Assembly: GCF_046297875.1 (NCBI RefSeq)
Contig: NZ_JBKBHD010000001.1
Location: forward strand, 62,001 to 126,000
From: Parvibaculum sp046297875
Lineage (GTDB): Bacteria; Pseudomonadota; Alphaproteobacteria; Parvibaculales; Parvibaculaceae
Length of the DNA: 64,000 nt
Reading direction: 5' to 3'
Shown here piece after piece: positions 17,118 through 24,966 of this stretch. The notes under the pieces are model-generated. The model was not told the origin of the DNA and did not search any database. It saw nothing but the letters and a program-made list of their open reading frames with translations. Both the position numbers and the translations under genes were made by a program. How positions within the stretch are numbered: the stretch's first letter is position 1; the number at the start of each line of letters is the position of its first letter.

Positions 17118-18359
17118 ATGACATCGCCGGTCCGCGATCACCGCGCCGACCACCGCTGGTACATGGCCGGCTTGTGGGGCTATTTCCTTGCCGGCGGCAT
17201 CCAGGGGGTGCTGTTTCCCTGGATCATTGCCTTCGTGCTGCATGAAAGCTCGGAACGCGTCGGCATTGCGCAGATGTTTTCGATGCTGCCCATGCTGCTC
17301 ATCGGCATGTTCGGCGGCGCGGCAGCGGACCGGGCGGAGCTTCGCGGCCATCTGATGCGGCTACAGTCAATTGGCGTGTTGCCGCCGCTCATCCTCGCCA
17401 TGCTGGTCTATAACGGCATCGTCAGCTACTGGATCATGCTGCTATATGCCGTGACGCTGTCGACACTTGCCGGTTACATCATGCCCGCGCGCGACTCCAT
17501 GCTGTCGCGCGTTGCGATGAACAGCCTTGGCGGCAATTTCCAGCGCGCGGTGGCGCTTGCCATGAGCGGGCAGTTTCTCGGCCAGGTCGGCGGCTATGCG
17601 CTGGGCAGCCCGGCGGAATATATCGGCGCCTGGCCGCTTCTCATTCTGCAGAGTTCGCTTCTTGCCTTCGGCGCCTTTGCGACATCGCGGCTTGCGCCTG
17701 CGCCGCCGCAGCCCCGCGCCAGCCAGAAGAAATCGCCGCTGCGCGATGTAAAGGAAGGGCTTGCCGCCGTCTGGCAGCACGATCGTATCCGCCCCGTGCT
17801 GCTCTTGATGTTCTTTTCCGGCATCCTTTTCATGGGTGTCTTCATGGTGCTCTTCCCGCTGCTCATCCGCGACGTCTATCAGGGCGGATCGCGCGAGATC
17901 AGCTTCATCTTCATGTCCTTCTTCGGCGGGATCGGGATTTCATCCTTCGTGCAGTCGCGCATGAAGCCGATCCGGCGGCAGGGCCGCGCCATCATGCTCG
18001 CCATGTGCACAGGCTCCGTCGTAATGGTGCTCGTCCATTTCCATCCGCCGATCTGGGGCCTGTTCCTGCTCGCGCATGGCTGGGGGCTGGCCGCCGGCGT
18101 TTCCATGAGCCAGTCGCGCGCCATCGTGCAGGAAAGCGCGTCGGACGCGCTTCGCGCACGGATGCTGGCGGGCTTCAATCTCGGCACGATGGGCGGCGGG
18201 CCGATCGGCGCCGTGCTGATCGGCTTTGTCATCGCCGCCATCGGCCCGATCGACGCGGTGCTCGTGCCCTGCGGGCTGATGATCTTCCTCTGGGCGGCGA
18301 TCTATTTCTTCACGCCGCTCTGGCGGCTCGAAGCACCACAGAAAAAAGCCTCGCCCTGA
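17118..18359 (+). CDS. MFS transporter (second related copy)
   Basis: A 413-residue, 12-segment MFS protein similar to the one at 14097: WYMAGLWGYFLAGGIQGVLF, HESSERVGIAQMFSMLPMLL, GGAAADRAELR and PARDSMLSRVAMNSLGG. It reads away from the divergent monooxygenase gene; the 215-base gap holds a small palindrome GGTTC-CC-GAACC (17079-17090) and a 7-base hairpin CCTGCCA/TGGCAGG. Start ATG 17118 has no strong ribosome site. The stop codon lies in the loop of the terminator hairpin. Confidence 0.85.
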   Translation: MTSPVRDHRADHRWYMAGLWGYFLAGGIQGVLFPWIIAFVLHESSERVGIAQMFSMLPMLLIGMFGGAAADRAELRGHLMRLQSIGVLPPLILAMLVYNGIVSYWIMLLYAVTLSTLAGYIMPARDSMLSRVAMNSLGGNFQRAVALAMSGQFLGQVGGYALGSPAEYIGAWPLLILQSSLLAFGAFATSRLAPAPPQPRASQKKSPLRDVKEGLAAVWQHDRIRPVLLLMFFSGILFMGVFMVLFPLLIRDVYQGGSREISFIFMSFFGGIGISSFVQSRMKPIRRQGRAIMLAMCTGSVVMVLVHFHPPIWGLFLLAHGWGLAAGVSMSQSRAIVQESASDALRARMLAGFNLGTMGGGPIGAVLIGFVIAAIGPIDAVLVPCGLMIFLWAAIYFFTPLWRLEAPQKKASP

Positions 18360-18370
18360 GGGCGAGGCTT
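18346..18370. terminator. Bidirectional terminator overlapping a stop codon
   Basis: A perfect 11-base stem, AAGCCTCGCCC (18346-18356) with GGGCGAGGCTT (18360-18370), whose 3-base loop is the TGA stop of the MFS gene. A run of six A on the left gives a U-tract for minus-strand transcripts. It separates the convergent MFS and crotonase genes. Confidence 0.85.
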
Positions 18371-18394
18371 CCGTTTCTCCAAAGCCTTCCGGCC

Positions 18395-19300
18395 TCAGCT
18401 GTATTTGCGTTCTTCCCACCAGGGGTAGAAGGACGGCATGTCCTGCGACACCTTGCAGGGATAGGTCGCCGGGCGCTTTTCGAGGAAGGACATGACGCCT
18501 TCCTTCGCGTCGGCGCTGGCGCCGCGCGCATAGATGGCGCGGCTGTCGATCTTGTGCGCTTCCATCGGATGGTCCGCGCCGAGCATGCGCCAGAGCATCT
18601 GGCGCGTGAGCGAGACCGACACCGCGGCCGTGTGGTCGGCGATTTCCCTCGCCAGTTCGCGCGCGGCGGGAAGCAGGTCTTCCGCCTTGTGGATCGAGCG
18701 GACGAGACCGCCCTTCAGCGCCTCTTCCGCACCGAAGACGCGGCCCGAATAGGTCCATTCCAGCGCCTGGCTGATACCGACGACACGCGGCAGGAAGTAG
18801 CTCGAGCAGGCTTCCGGCACGATTCCGCGCCGCGCGAAGACGAAGCCGAACTTCGCATTCTCGGAGGCGAGGCGAATATCCATCGGCAGTTGCATGGTGA
18901 CGCCGACGCCAACGGCCGCACCGTTGATGGCGCCGATGACGGGCTTCAGGCTTTCGAAGATGCGCAGCGTCAGGCGGCCGCCGCCATCGCGCACGCTTTC
19001 ATGGCTCCAGTCGATCTCGCCATTTGCCATGACCGGCGTGTTCGCCTTTTCGGGACGGTCCTCGCGTTCGGCATAGTCGAATGTCTTGGCGCCGGCCGAG
19101 AGGTCCGCGCCGGCGCAGAAGGCGCGGCCTTCGCCCGTGACGATGATCGCGCGGACATTGTCATCCGCATCCGCCTTGTCGAAGGCGTCGATCATTTCGA
19201 ACATCATCTGGCCGGTGAAGGCATTGAGCTTGTCCGGGCGGTGCAGCGTGAGGGTCAGGATATTGTCCTTCACCTCATATTTGATCGTCTCGTAGGCCAT
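18395..19300 (-). CDS. Enoyl-CoA hydratase/isomerase (crotonase) family protein
   Basis: A 301-residue crotonase. The CoA-binding and oxyanion elements are visible: LTLHRPDKLNAFTGQM, VTGEGRAFCAGADLS and INGAAVGVGVTMQLPMDIRLASENAKFGF, read in segments, then RRGIVPEACSSYFLPRVVG. The PEACSS region carries the second oxyanion/catalytic Glu of hydratases. It probably hydrates or isomerises a medium or long enoyl-CoA in beta-oxidation. Start ATG 19300 follows CAGGGAG. It is divergent from an acyl-CoA ligase, consistent with a joint fatty-acid or xenobiotic pathway. Confidence 0.88.
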   Translation of the reverse strand: MAYETIKYEVKDNILTLTLHRPDKLNAFTGQMMFEMIDAFDKADADDNVRAIIVTGEGRAFCAGADLSAGAKTFDYAEREDRPEKANTPVMANGEIDWSHESVRDGGGRLTLRIFESLKPVIGAINGAAVGVGVTMQLPMDIRLASENAKFGFVFARRGIVPEACSSYFLPRVVGISQALEWTYSGRVFGAEEALKGGLVRSIHKAEDLLPAARELAREIADHTAAVSVSLTRQMLWRMLGADHPMEAHKIDSRAIYARGASADAKEGVMSFLEKRPATYPCKVSQDMPSFYPWWEERKYS

Positions 19301-19373
19301 TCATTATTCTCCCTGTTGATGGCATTCAGCTGAATTCTTCTGCCTCTTTGCCGGGCCTTTGCCTTTGCCGCTG

Positions 19374-19417
19374 CGTCAACTTTCCTTTCGCGCCAAAGTA
19401 AGTTGACGTAACCGTCA
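19374..19417. promoter_or_regulatory. Inverted repeats between divergent crotonase and acyl-CoA ligase genes
   Basis: CGTCAACTT (19374-19382) and AAGTTGACG (19400-19408) form a perfect 9-base inverted repeat with a 17-base spacer. Overlapping it, TGACG-TAAC-CGTCA (19404-19417) is a tighter palindrome. The 246-base gap between starts otherwise shows no gene. The arrangement suits a shared acyl-CoA-responsive regulator, but none is encoded next to it. Confidence 0.45.
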
Positions 19418-19546
19418 TCTTGCGGTGTCTTTGCGCCAAGCGGCCCGAAAATCCCGGGCCCAGATATAACAATGGACTCGCAGAAAAGCGAAATCCGGGT
19501 GGAGCGCAAGCGCCGCCTTTCAGCCGATGCCGGGAGACGACCAGAC

Positions 19547-21112
19547 ATGCATCCTTCCACACATGCGCAAACCAACCCCGACAAGCCGGCCTATATCATG
19601 GCCGCGACGGGCGAGACGGTGAGCTACAAGGAGCTCGACGAACGCTCGAACCAGGTGGCGCAGCTTTTCCGCGCTGGCGGCCTGAAGCCGGGCGATGCCA
19701 TCGCCATCTTCATGGAAAACAATGCGCGCTACTTCGAAATCTGCTGGGCGGCGCAGCGTTCGGGCCTCTATTTCACCTGCATTTCCTCGCGGCTGACGGC
19801 AGGCGAGATCGAATATATCGCTGCCGATTGCGGGGCGAAGATGTTCTTCACCTCTAAGGCGCTCGAAAAGACGGCGCGCGAACTTGTGACCGGCAATCAC
19901 CTGCCCGGCGTCCAGCGCAAGTTCGCGATCGGCGGCAGCGTCGAAGGCTATGAGGACTACGAGGCGGCGCGTGACGCCATGCCGAAGACGCGCATTGCCG
20001 ACGAGACGGCTGGCATGGACATGCTTTATTCGTCGGGCACGACGGGCCGGCCGAAGGGCATCCGCATTCCGCTGTCGGGCGGCGCCATCGACGAGGTGGC
20101 GAGCCTCACCATGCTGGCGCAGTTCCTCTACGGCATGGACGAGAACATGCGCTATCTCTCCCCCGCGCCGCTCTATCACGCTGCGCCGCTGCGCTATTGC
20201 ATGACGGTGAACCGGCTCGGCGGCACGGTGATCGTGATGGAGCATTTCGATCCCGAAGAGGCGCTGAAGGCGATCGAGAAGCACAAGATCACCCATAGCC
20301 AGTGGGTGCCGACCATGTTCGTGCGCATGCTGAAAATGCCGGAAGACGTGCGCAGGAAATACGATGTGTCGTCGCTCAAGGTCGCGATCCATGCCGCCGC
20401 GCCCTGCCCCATCCCCGTGAAGGAGCAGATGATCGACTGGTGGGGCCCGGTGATCTTCGAATATTACGCAGGCTCGGAAGGCAATGGCTTCTGCGCGCTC
20501 AACTCCGAAGAGTGGCTGGCGCACAAGGGTTCTGTCGGCAAGCCGCTGCTCGGCAAGCTCCATATCTGCGACGAGGAAGGCAACGAGCTTCCCGTCGGCG
20601 AAGCGGGCACGATCTATTTCGAGGCGGAAGACCCGAACGCACCGCAGTTCCAGTATTACAACGACCCGAAGAAGACCCAGGAAAGCCGGCACCCGAAGCA
20701 CAAGCACTGGTCGACGCTCGGCGATATCGGCAAGGTGGACGAGGACGGCTATCTCTACCTCACCGACCGCAAGGCCTTCATGATCATTTCGGGCGGCGTG
20801 AACATCTATCCGCAGGAAGCCGAGAACATTCTCGTGATGCATCCGGCGGTCGCCGACGTCGCGGTGATCGGCGTGCCGAACGAGGATTTCGGCGAGGAAG
20901 TGAAGGCGGTGGTGCAGCCCGCGAACTGGGCGGATGCCGGCCCCGCGCTCGAGGCGGAGCTGATGGAGTTCTGCAAGAGCCAGCTCTCTGCGATCAAATG
21001 CCCGCGCTCGATCGACTTCGAGGAGGAACTGCCGCGCCATCCGACCGGCAAGCTCTATAAGCGCCTCATCCGCGACCGCTACTGGGGCAACAAGGACAGC
21101 AAGATCGTCTGA
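19547..21112 (+). CDS. AMP-dependent acyl-CoA synthetase
   Basis: A 521-residue adenylate-forming enzyme. The P-loop-like motif LYSSGTTGRPKG is near residues 160-171, EYYAGSEGNGFCALN carries the adenine-binding E, and the hinge and C-terminal motif appears as GDIGKVDEDGYLYLTDRK followed by ISGGVNIYPQEAENIL and the final catalytic Lys in PTGKLYKRLIR. It activates a carboxylic acid to its CoA thioester; the chain length is unknown. ATG 19547 is preferred (residues before it have no homology), though an in-frame ATG at 19472 exists. Divergent from the crotonase gene. Confidence 0.9.
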   Translation: MHPSTHAQTNPDKPAYIMAATGETVSYKELDERSNQVAQLFRAGGLKPGDAIAIFMENNARYFEICWAAQRSGLYFTCISSRLTAGEIEYIAADCGAKMFFTSKALEKTARELVTGNHLPGVQRKFAIGGSVEGYEDYEAARDAMPKTRIADETAGMDMLYSSGTTGRPKGIRIPLSGGAIDEVASLTMLAQFLYGMDENMRYLSPAPLYHAAPLRYCMTVNRLGGTVIVMEHFDPEEALKAIEKHKITHSQWVPTMFVRMLKMPEDVRRKYDVSSLKVAIHAAAPCPIPVKEQMIDWWGPVIFEYYAGSEGNGFCALNSEEWLAHKGSVGKPLLGKLHICDEEGNELPVGEAGTIYFEAEDPNAPQFQYYNDPKKTQESRHPKHKHWSTLGDIGKVDEDGYLYLTDRKAFMIISGGVNIYPQEAENILVMHPAVADVAVIGVPNEDFGEEVKAVVQPANWADAGPALEAELMEFCKSQLSAIKCPRSIDFEEELPRHPTGKLYKRLIRDRYWGNKDSKIV

Positions 21113-21137
21113 GGGCGTGTCCGGCATGGCGACAGGA

Positions 21138-21163
21138 ACGGGCGTCCCGCAGGGCGCCCGTTT
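21138..21163 (+). terminator. Terminator after acyl-CoA synthetase
   Basis: The stem AACGGGCG (21138-21145) pairs with CGCCCGTT (21156-21163), and the sequence continues TTCGTTTTGTG. It lies 26 bases after the synthetase stop. Confidence 0.7.
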
Positions 21164-21237
21164 CGTTTTGTGCCGGTTTTCGGGGAGAGCTGCCGCACTT
21201 GTGATAGTTTAGGGTGATTCACTCACAGGAGGCAGAG

Positions 21238-21729
21238 ATGGGCAGGAAGACGCGCGGCCTGAAATGGGCTTTCGTGGTGGCGGCGGGCATGTTCGCGGCG
21301 ATTTTCGCAGGCGGCGAGATCGCGCTCGCCCAGACCTCCGAAATGCACATGCAGGGGCATGGCTGCCGCAATCTCGGCAAGTCGAACAAGGTCTTCGACC
21401 GCAATTACTATATCTATTTCGACAGCAATTCGAGCGTCGTCGACGCCAAATACAAGAGCGACTTCAAACGCATCGTACGGCTCGCCGAGGGCCAGAAGGC
21501 AGGCCAGATCTGCCTGTTCGGCAAGGCCAGCAAGATCGGCGACCAGCAGGGGAATATCCGCCTTTCCCACCGCCGCGCCCAGAATGTGGCGGATGAATTC
21601 GTGGCTGCCGGCTGGCCGCGCTCCAAGATCGTCATCGTGGCCGAGGGCGAGGCCTGGGGCTGGCTGCAGGAAACGCTGACCTGGGATGCGAAGGAAGACC
21701 GCCGGGTCCGCATCCGGCTTTCGCGCTGA
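21238..21729 (+). CDS. OmpA-family periplasmic/outer-membrane protein
   Basis: A 163-residue protein. An N-terminal signal (WAFVVAAGMFAAIFAGGEIALAQ is read from residue 9) with cleavage near ALAQ precedes an OmpA-like peptidoglycan-binding domain: YYIYFDSNSSVVDAKYK, the helix motif NIRLSHRRAQNVADEFVAAG and the final DRRVRIRLSR. The domain binds peptidoglycan in family members. There is no beta-barrel, so it is probably periplasmic. Start ATG 21238 has an excellent AGGAGG five bases upstream. Stands alone between terminated genes. Confidence 0.82.
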   Translation: MGRKTRGLKWAFVVAAGMFAAIFAGGEIALAQTSEMHMQGHGCRNLGKSNKVFDRNYYIYFDSNSSVVDAKYKSDFKRIVRLAEGQKAGQICLFGKASKIGDQQGNIRLSHRRAQNVADEFVAAGWPRSKIVIVAEGEAWGWLQETLTWDAKEDRRVRIRLSR

Positions 21730-21845
21730 GGCGGGGTCCCGGGGCTCTTCCGGGCTTGGCGGGCGCTTGATCGCCCGCTAACGTGCCGTCCGAACAGGCT
21801 CCCACGGGGCCGGACCAGACGACAATCACCCAAGGGGAGAGCCGA

Positions 21846-22298
21846 ATGCGTGTATTCGATACGGTTGCAGACTACGTTGCCGAAAAAGGCAATGAGATCG
21901 GCGTCAGCGAGTGGGTTCTGATCGACCAGGACCGCGTTAACAAGTTCGCCGATGCGACGGGCGACCATCAGTGGATCCATATCGACCCCGAGCGCACCAA
22001 GAAGGAACTCGGCATCGGTACGATCGCCCATGGCTACCTCACGCTGTCGCTGCTGCCCTATCTCATGGGCAAGATCAGCGGTGTGAAGAGCGCGACGCGC
22101 GGCATCAATTACGGCTCGAATTCGGTACGCTTCACCAACATGGTGCCCGTGGGCAGCCGCGTTCGCTGCCGCGTGAAGCTGAAGGATGCGGCGCCGAAGG
22201 CTGGCGGCATGCAGGTCATCAATGAAGTGACGATGGAGATCGAAGGCCAGGAACGCCCGGCCATGATCGCCGAAACGATCAGCCTGATCTTCGAATAA
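21846..22298 (+). CDS. MaoC-family (R)-specific enoyl-CoA hydratase
   Basis: A 150-residue hot-dog-fold protein. The hydratase-2 motif is clear: FADATGDHQWIHIDPER with Asp40 and His45, the catalytic pair. The later IAHGYLTLSLLP and NYGSNSVRF segments match single-domain MaoC dehydratases. It should hydrate enoyl-CoA to (R)-3-hydroxyacyl-CoA, linking beta-oxidation to other pools such as polyhydroxyalkanoate. Cytosolic. Start ATG 21846 follows AAGGGGAGAG. No closely coupled partner. Confidence 0.88.
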   Translation: MRVFDTVADYVAEKGNEIGVSEWVLIDQDRVNKFADATGDHQWIHIDPERTKKELGIGTIAHGYLTLSLLPYLMGKISGVKSATRGINYGSNSVRFTNMVPVGSRVRCRVKLKDAAPKAGGMQVINEVTMEIEGQERPAMIAETISLIFE

Positions 22299-22382
22299 GG
22301 CGACAGGGCGCGCCGCGCGGCTTGCCTGTGCGGTGCGCCCTTCCCATATCTTTCGCAACGGACACCGATACGGAAGACGACA

Positions 22383-22787
22383 ATGGCCGACCACAAGATC
22401 GTGAAAGACGATAATGAGTGGCGCAGCAACCTGACGCCGGAGCAATATGCGATTACGCGCTGCTCGGCGACGGAGCGGCCCTTCACCGGCCCCTGGCTCG
22501 ACGAGAAGCGGGAGGGCACGTTCGTCTGCGTCTGCTGCGGCTCCGAGCTTTTCCGCTCCGACACGAAATATGAGAGCGGCTCCGGCTGGCCAAGCTTCTT
22601 CGATGCGATCGGCCCCGGTGTCATCGCCACGAAGGAAGACACGAGCCACGGCATGCGGCGCATCGAAATCCTCTGCGCGAAATGCGACGCCCATCTCGGC
22701 CATGTCTTCCCGGACGGGCCGAAGCCGACGGGGCTGCGCTACTGCACCAATGGCCACGCGCTCGACTTCAAGCCCGACGCCGGCTGA
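22383..22787 (+). CDS. msrB: Peptide-methionine (R)-S-oxide reductase
   Basis: A 134-residue MsrB that reduces methionine-R-sulfoxide in damaged proteins. Zinc ligands are two CxxC pairs, Cys49/Cys52 (CVCC) and Cys98/Cys101 (CAKC). The catalytic Cys121 lies in RYCTNGHALDF, and GSGWPSFFDAI and HLGHVFPDGP are family signatures. The usual RYCxNSxSL reads RYCTNGHAL here, a variant seen in some members. Cytosolic, since there is no signal peptide. It sits 11 bases before the oligopeptidase gene, probably one operon. Confidence 0.95.
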   Translation: MADHKIVKDDNEWRSNLTPEQYAITRCSATERPFTGPWLDEKREGTFVCVCCGSELFRSDTKYESGSGWPSFFDAIGPGVIATKEDTSHGMRRIEILCAKCDAHLGHVFPDGPKPTGLRYCTNGHALDFKPDAG

Positions 22788-22798
22788 CAGCCCCCTCC

Positions 22799-24898
22799 AT
22801 GAAACTCACGCCCCCCGCTTCCGCGCCGCGCGCCGAAAAGAGGCCGCAGCCGGACACGCATCACGGCATCACGCGCGTGGACGACTATGCGTGGCTGCGC
22901 GACGAAAACTGGCGCGAGGTGATGCGCAATCCCGATGCGCTCGACCGTGACATCCGCGCCTATCTCGAAGCCGAGAATGCCTATACGGAAGAAGCCCTTA
23001 CGCCGCTCGCCCAACTCCGCGAGACGCTGTTCAAGGAGATGAAGGGCCGGATCAAGGAAGACGATAGTTCCGTTCCATCGCCGGATGGCCCATTCGCCTA
23101 TTTCACGCGCTTTCTCGAAGGCGCACAGCATCCGCTTTTCTGCCGCCGCCCGCGCGACGCGGAAAGCGGCGAGACGGTGCTTCTCGACGCCAACAAGGAG
23201 GCCGAGGGCGAGGCCTATTTCAAGATCGGCGATGTGGACCATTCACCGGACCACCGGCTGCTTGCCTGGTCGTCTGACCGCAAGGGCTCCGAATATTTCT
23301 CCGTCCGCATCCGCGATCTGGATACGGGGAAGGATCTCGCGGACGAGGTGCCGGACACATCGCCCGGCATTGCCTGGGATGCGGCGGGCAAGAGCTTTCT
23401 CTACACGCAGGTCGATGACGAACACCGCCCGCTGAAAGTCTTTCGGCATGTCGTCGGCACGCCCGCATCGGACGACATGCTCGTCTATGAGGAAAGGGAC
23501 GAAGGCTTTTTCGTTGGCGTGGGAAAGACGCAGAGCGGCAAGTGGCTCGTCATTTCCTCGCATGACCACCAGACGAGCGAATGCTGGTTGATTCCGGCGG
23601 TCGCGCCGGAGACGCCGCCGTGTCTCGTTGCACCGCGCGAGGATGGCGCCGAATACGATCTCGAACATGACGCCGCGCGCAACCGCTTCCTCATCCTTAC
23701 GAATGCGGATGGTGCCGAGGATTTCAGGATTGTGGAAGCGCCGGAAGATGCGCCAAGGCGCGAGAACTGGCGCGACGTAATTCCGCACAGGCCGGGCATA
23801 CTGATCCTCAATCATGTCGCCTTCCGCGATCATCACATCCGGCTCGAACGGCAGGGCGGATTGCCGCGCATCGTCGTGCGGCGTCTTTCGGATGGAGTGG
23901 AACACGAAATCGCCTTCGCCGAAGAGGCCTATGACCTCAACATGGGCGCGGGCTATGAATATGAGACGGCGCGGATGCGCTTCTCCTACAGCTCGATGAC
24001 GACGCCGGCGGAGGTTTACGACTATGACCTCGAAACGCGCGAGCGCGTGCTGCGCAAGCGGCAGGAAGTGCCGTCAGGGCACAACCCGGCGGACTATGTG
24101 ACGCGGCGCATCTTCGCAACGGCGGCGGATGGCGAAGAAGTGCCGGTGTCGCTCGTCCACCGCAAGGGCCTAGCAATGGATGGCAGCGCGCCCTGCCTGC
24201 TTTATGGCTATGGCTCCTACGGCATCAGTATTCCCGCGTCCTTCTCCACGACATGCCTTTCGCTCGTCGATCGCGGCTTCGTCTATGCGATCGCGCATAT
24301 TCGCGGCGGCAAGGAGAAGGGCTATCGCTGGTACACGGATGGCAAGCGGCTCAAGAAGCGCAACACCTTCACCGACTTCATTGCCGCGGGAGAACATCTC
24401 GCAAAACAGGGATTTACCTCGCACGGGAACATTGTGGCGCAGGGCGGCAGCGCAGGCGGCATGCTGATGGGCGCCGCCGCCAATATGGCGCCGGACCTGT
24501 TCAAGGGTATCATCGCCGAAGTGCCCTTTGTGGATGTGCTGGCGACGATCCTCGATGCATCGCTGCCACTGACGCCGCCAGAATGGAACGAGTGGGGCAA
24601 TCCGATCGAATCCCGCGCGGCCTATGAATACATGGCCTCCTACTCGCCTTACGACAATGTGCGGCCTCAGGCCTATCCGCATATCTTCGCGCTGGGCGGC
24701 CTCACCGATCCGCGCGTGACCTATTGGGAGCCCGCGAAATGGGTGGCGAAGCTCCGCGAGGCGCGCACGAATGACGGCGTGACGCTCCTCCATATCAACA
24801 TGGATGCGGGTCATGGCGGCGCGTCCGGCCGCTTCGAGCGGCTGAAGGAAGTCGCCCGCGTCTATGCCTTTGCGCTGGCCGTCACGGAAAAAGCCTGA
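22799..24898 (+). CDS. ptrB: Oligopeptidase B (S9A serine peptidase)
   Basis: A 699-residue S9A peptidase. The N-terminal beta-propeller begins with HHGITRVDDYAWLRDENW, and the C-terminal hydrolase domain has the Ser in QGGSAGGMLMGAAANMAPDL, the Asp in GGLTDPRVTYWEP and the His in DAGHGGASGRFERL. EVPFVDVLATILDASLPLT and EWGNP match oligopeptidase B, which cleaves after basic residues in short peptides. Probably cytosolic. Start ATG 22799 is 11 bases after msrB and has little room for its own ribosome site, suggesting coupling. Confidence 0.93.
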   Translation: MKLTPPASAPRAEKRPQPDTHHGITRVDDYAWLRDENWREVMRNPDALDRDIRAYLEAENAYTEEALTPLAQLRETLFKEMKGRIKEDDSSVPSPDGPFAYFTRFLEGAQHPLFCRRPRDAESGETVLLDANKEAEGEAYFKIGDVDHSPDHRLLAWSSDRKGSEYFSVRIRDLDTGKDLADEVPDTSPGIAWDAAGKSFLYTQVDDEHRPLKVFRHVVGTPASDDMLVYEERDEGFFVGVGKTQSGKWLVISSHDHQTSECWLIPAVAPETPPCLVAPREDGAEYDLEHDAARNRFLILTNADGAEDFRIVEAPEDAPRRENWRDVIPHRPGILILNHVAFRDHHIRLERQGGLPRIVVRRLSDGVEHEIAFAEEAYDLNMGAGYEYETARMRFSYSSMTTPAEVYDYDLETRERVLRKRQEVPSGHNPADYVTRRIFATAADGEEVPVSLVHRKGLAMDGSAPCLLYGYGSYGISIPASFSTTCLSLVDRGFVYAIAHIRGGKEKGYRWYTDGKRLKKRNTFTDFIAAGEHLAKQGFTSHGNIVAQGGSAGGMLMGAAANMAPDLFKGIIAEVPFVDVLATILDASLPLTPPEWNEWGNPIESRAAYEYMASYSPYDNVRPQAYPHIFALGGLTDPRVTYWEPAKWVAKLREARTNDGVTLLHINMDAGHGGASGRFERLKEVARVYAFALAVTEKA

Positions 24899-24966
24899 CC
24901 GCCTGTTGCGCTCCGCGCGCCAAGCCGCTCTCATATGAGAAAATCTGACAGGCAGAGGGCAAGGCG

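Noticed and set aside
19472..19546. Upstream ATG for the acyl-CoA synthetase
   Set aside because: The extra 25 residues match nothing, and the ATG at 19547 sits directly before the conserved domain; kept as an alternative.
19520..21127. 535-codon minus-strand frame opposite the acyl-CoA synthetase
   Set aside because: High GC opens long antisense frames here; the plus strand holds clear AMP-binding motifs.
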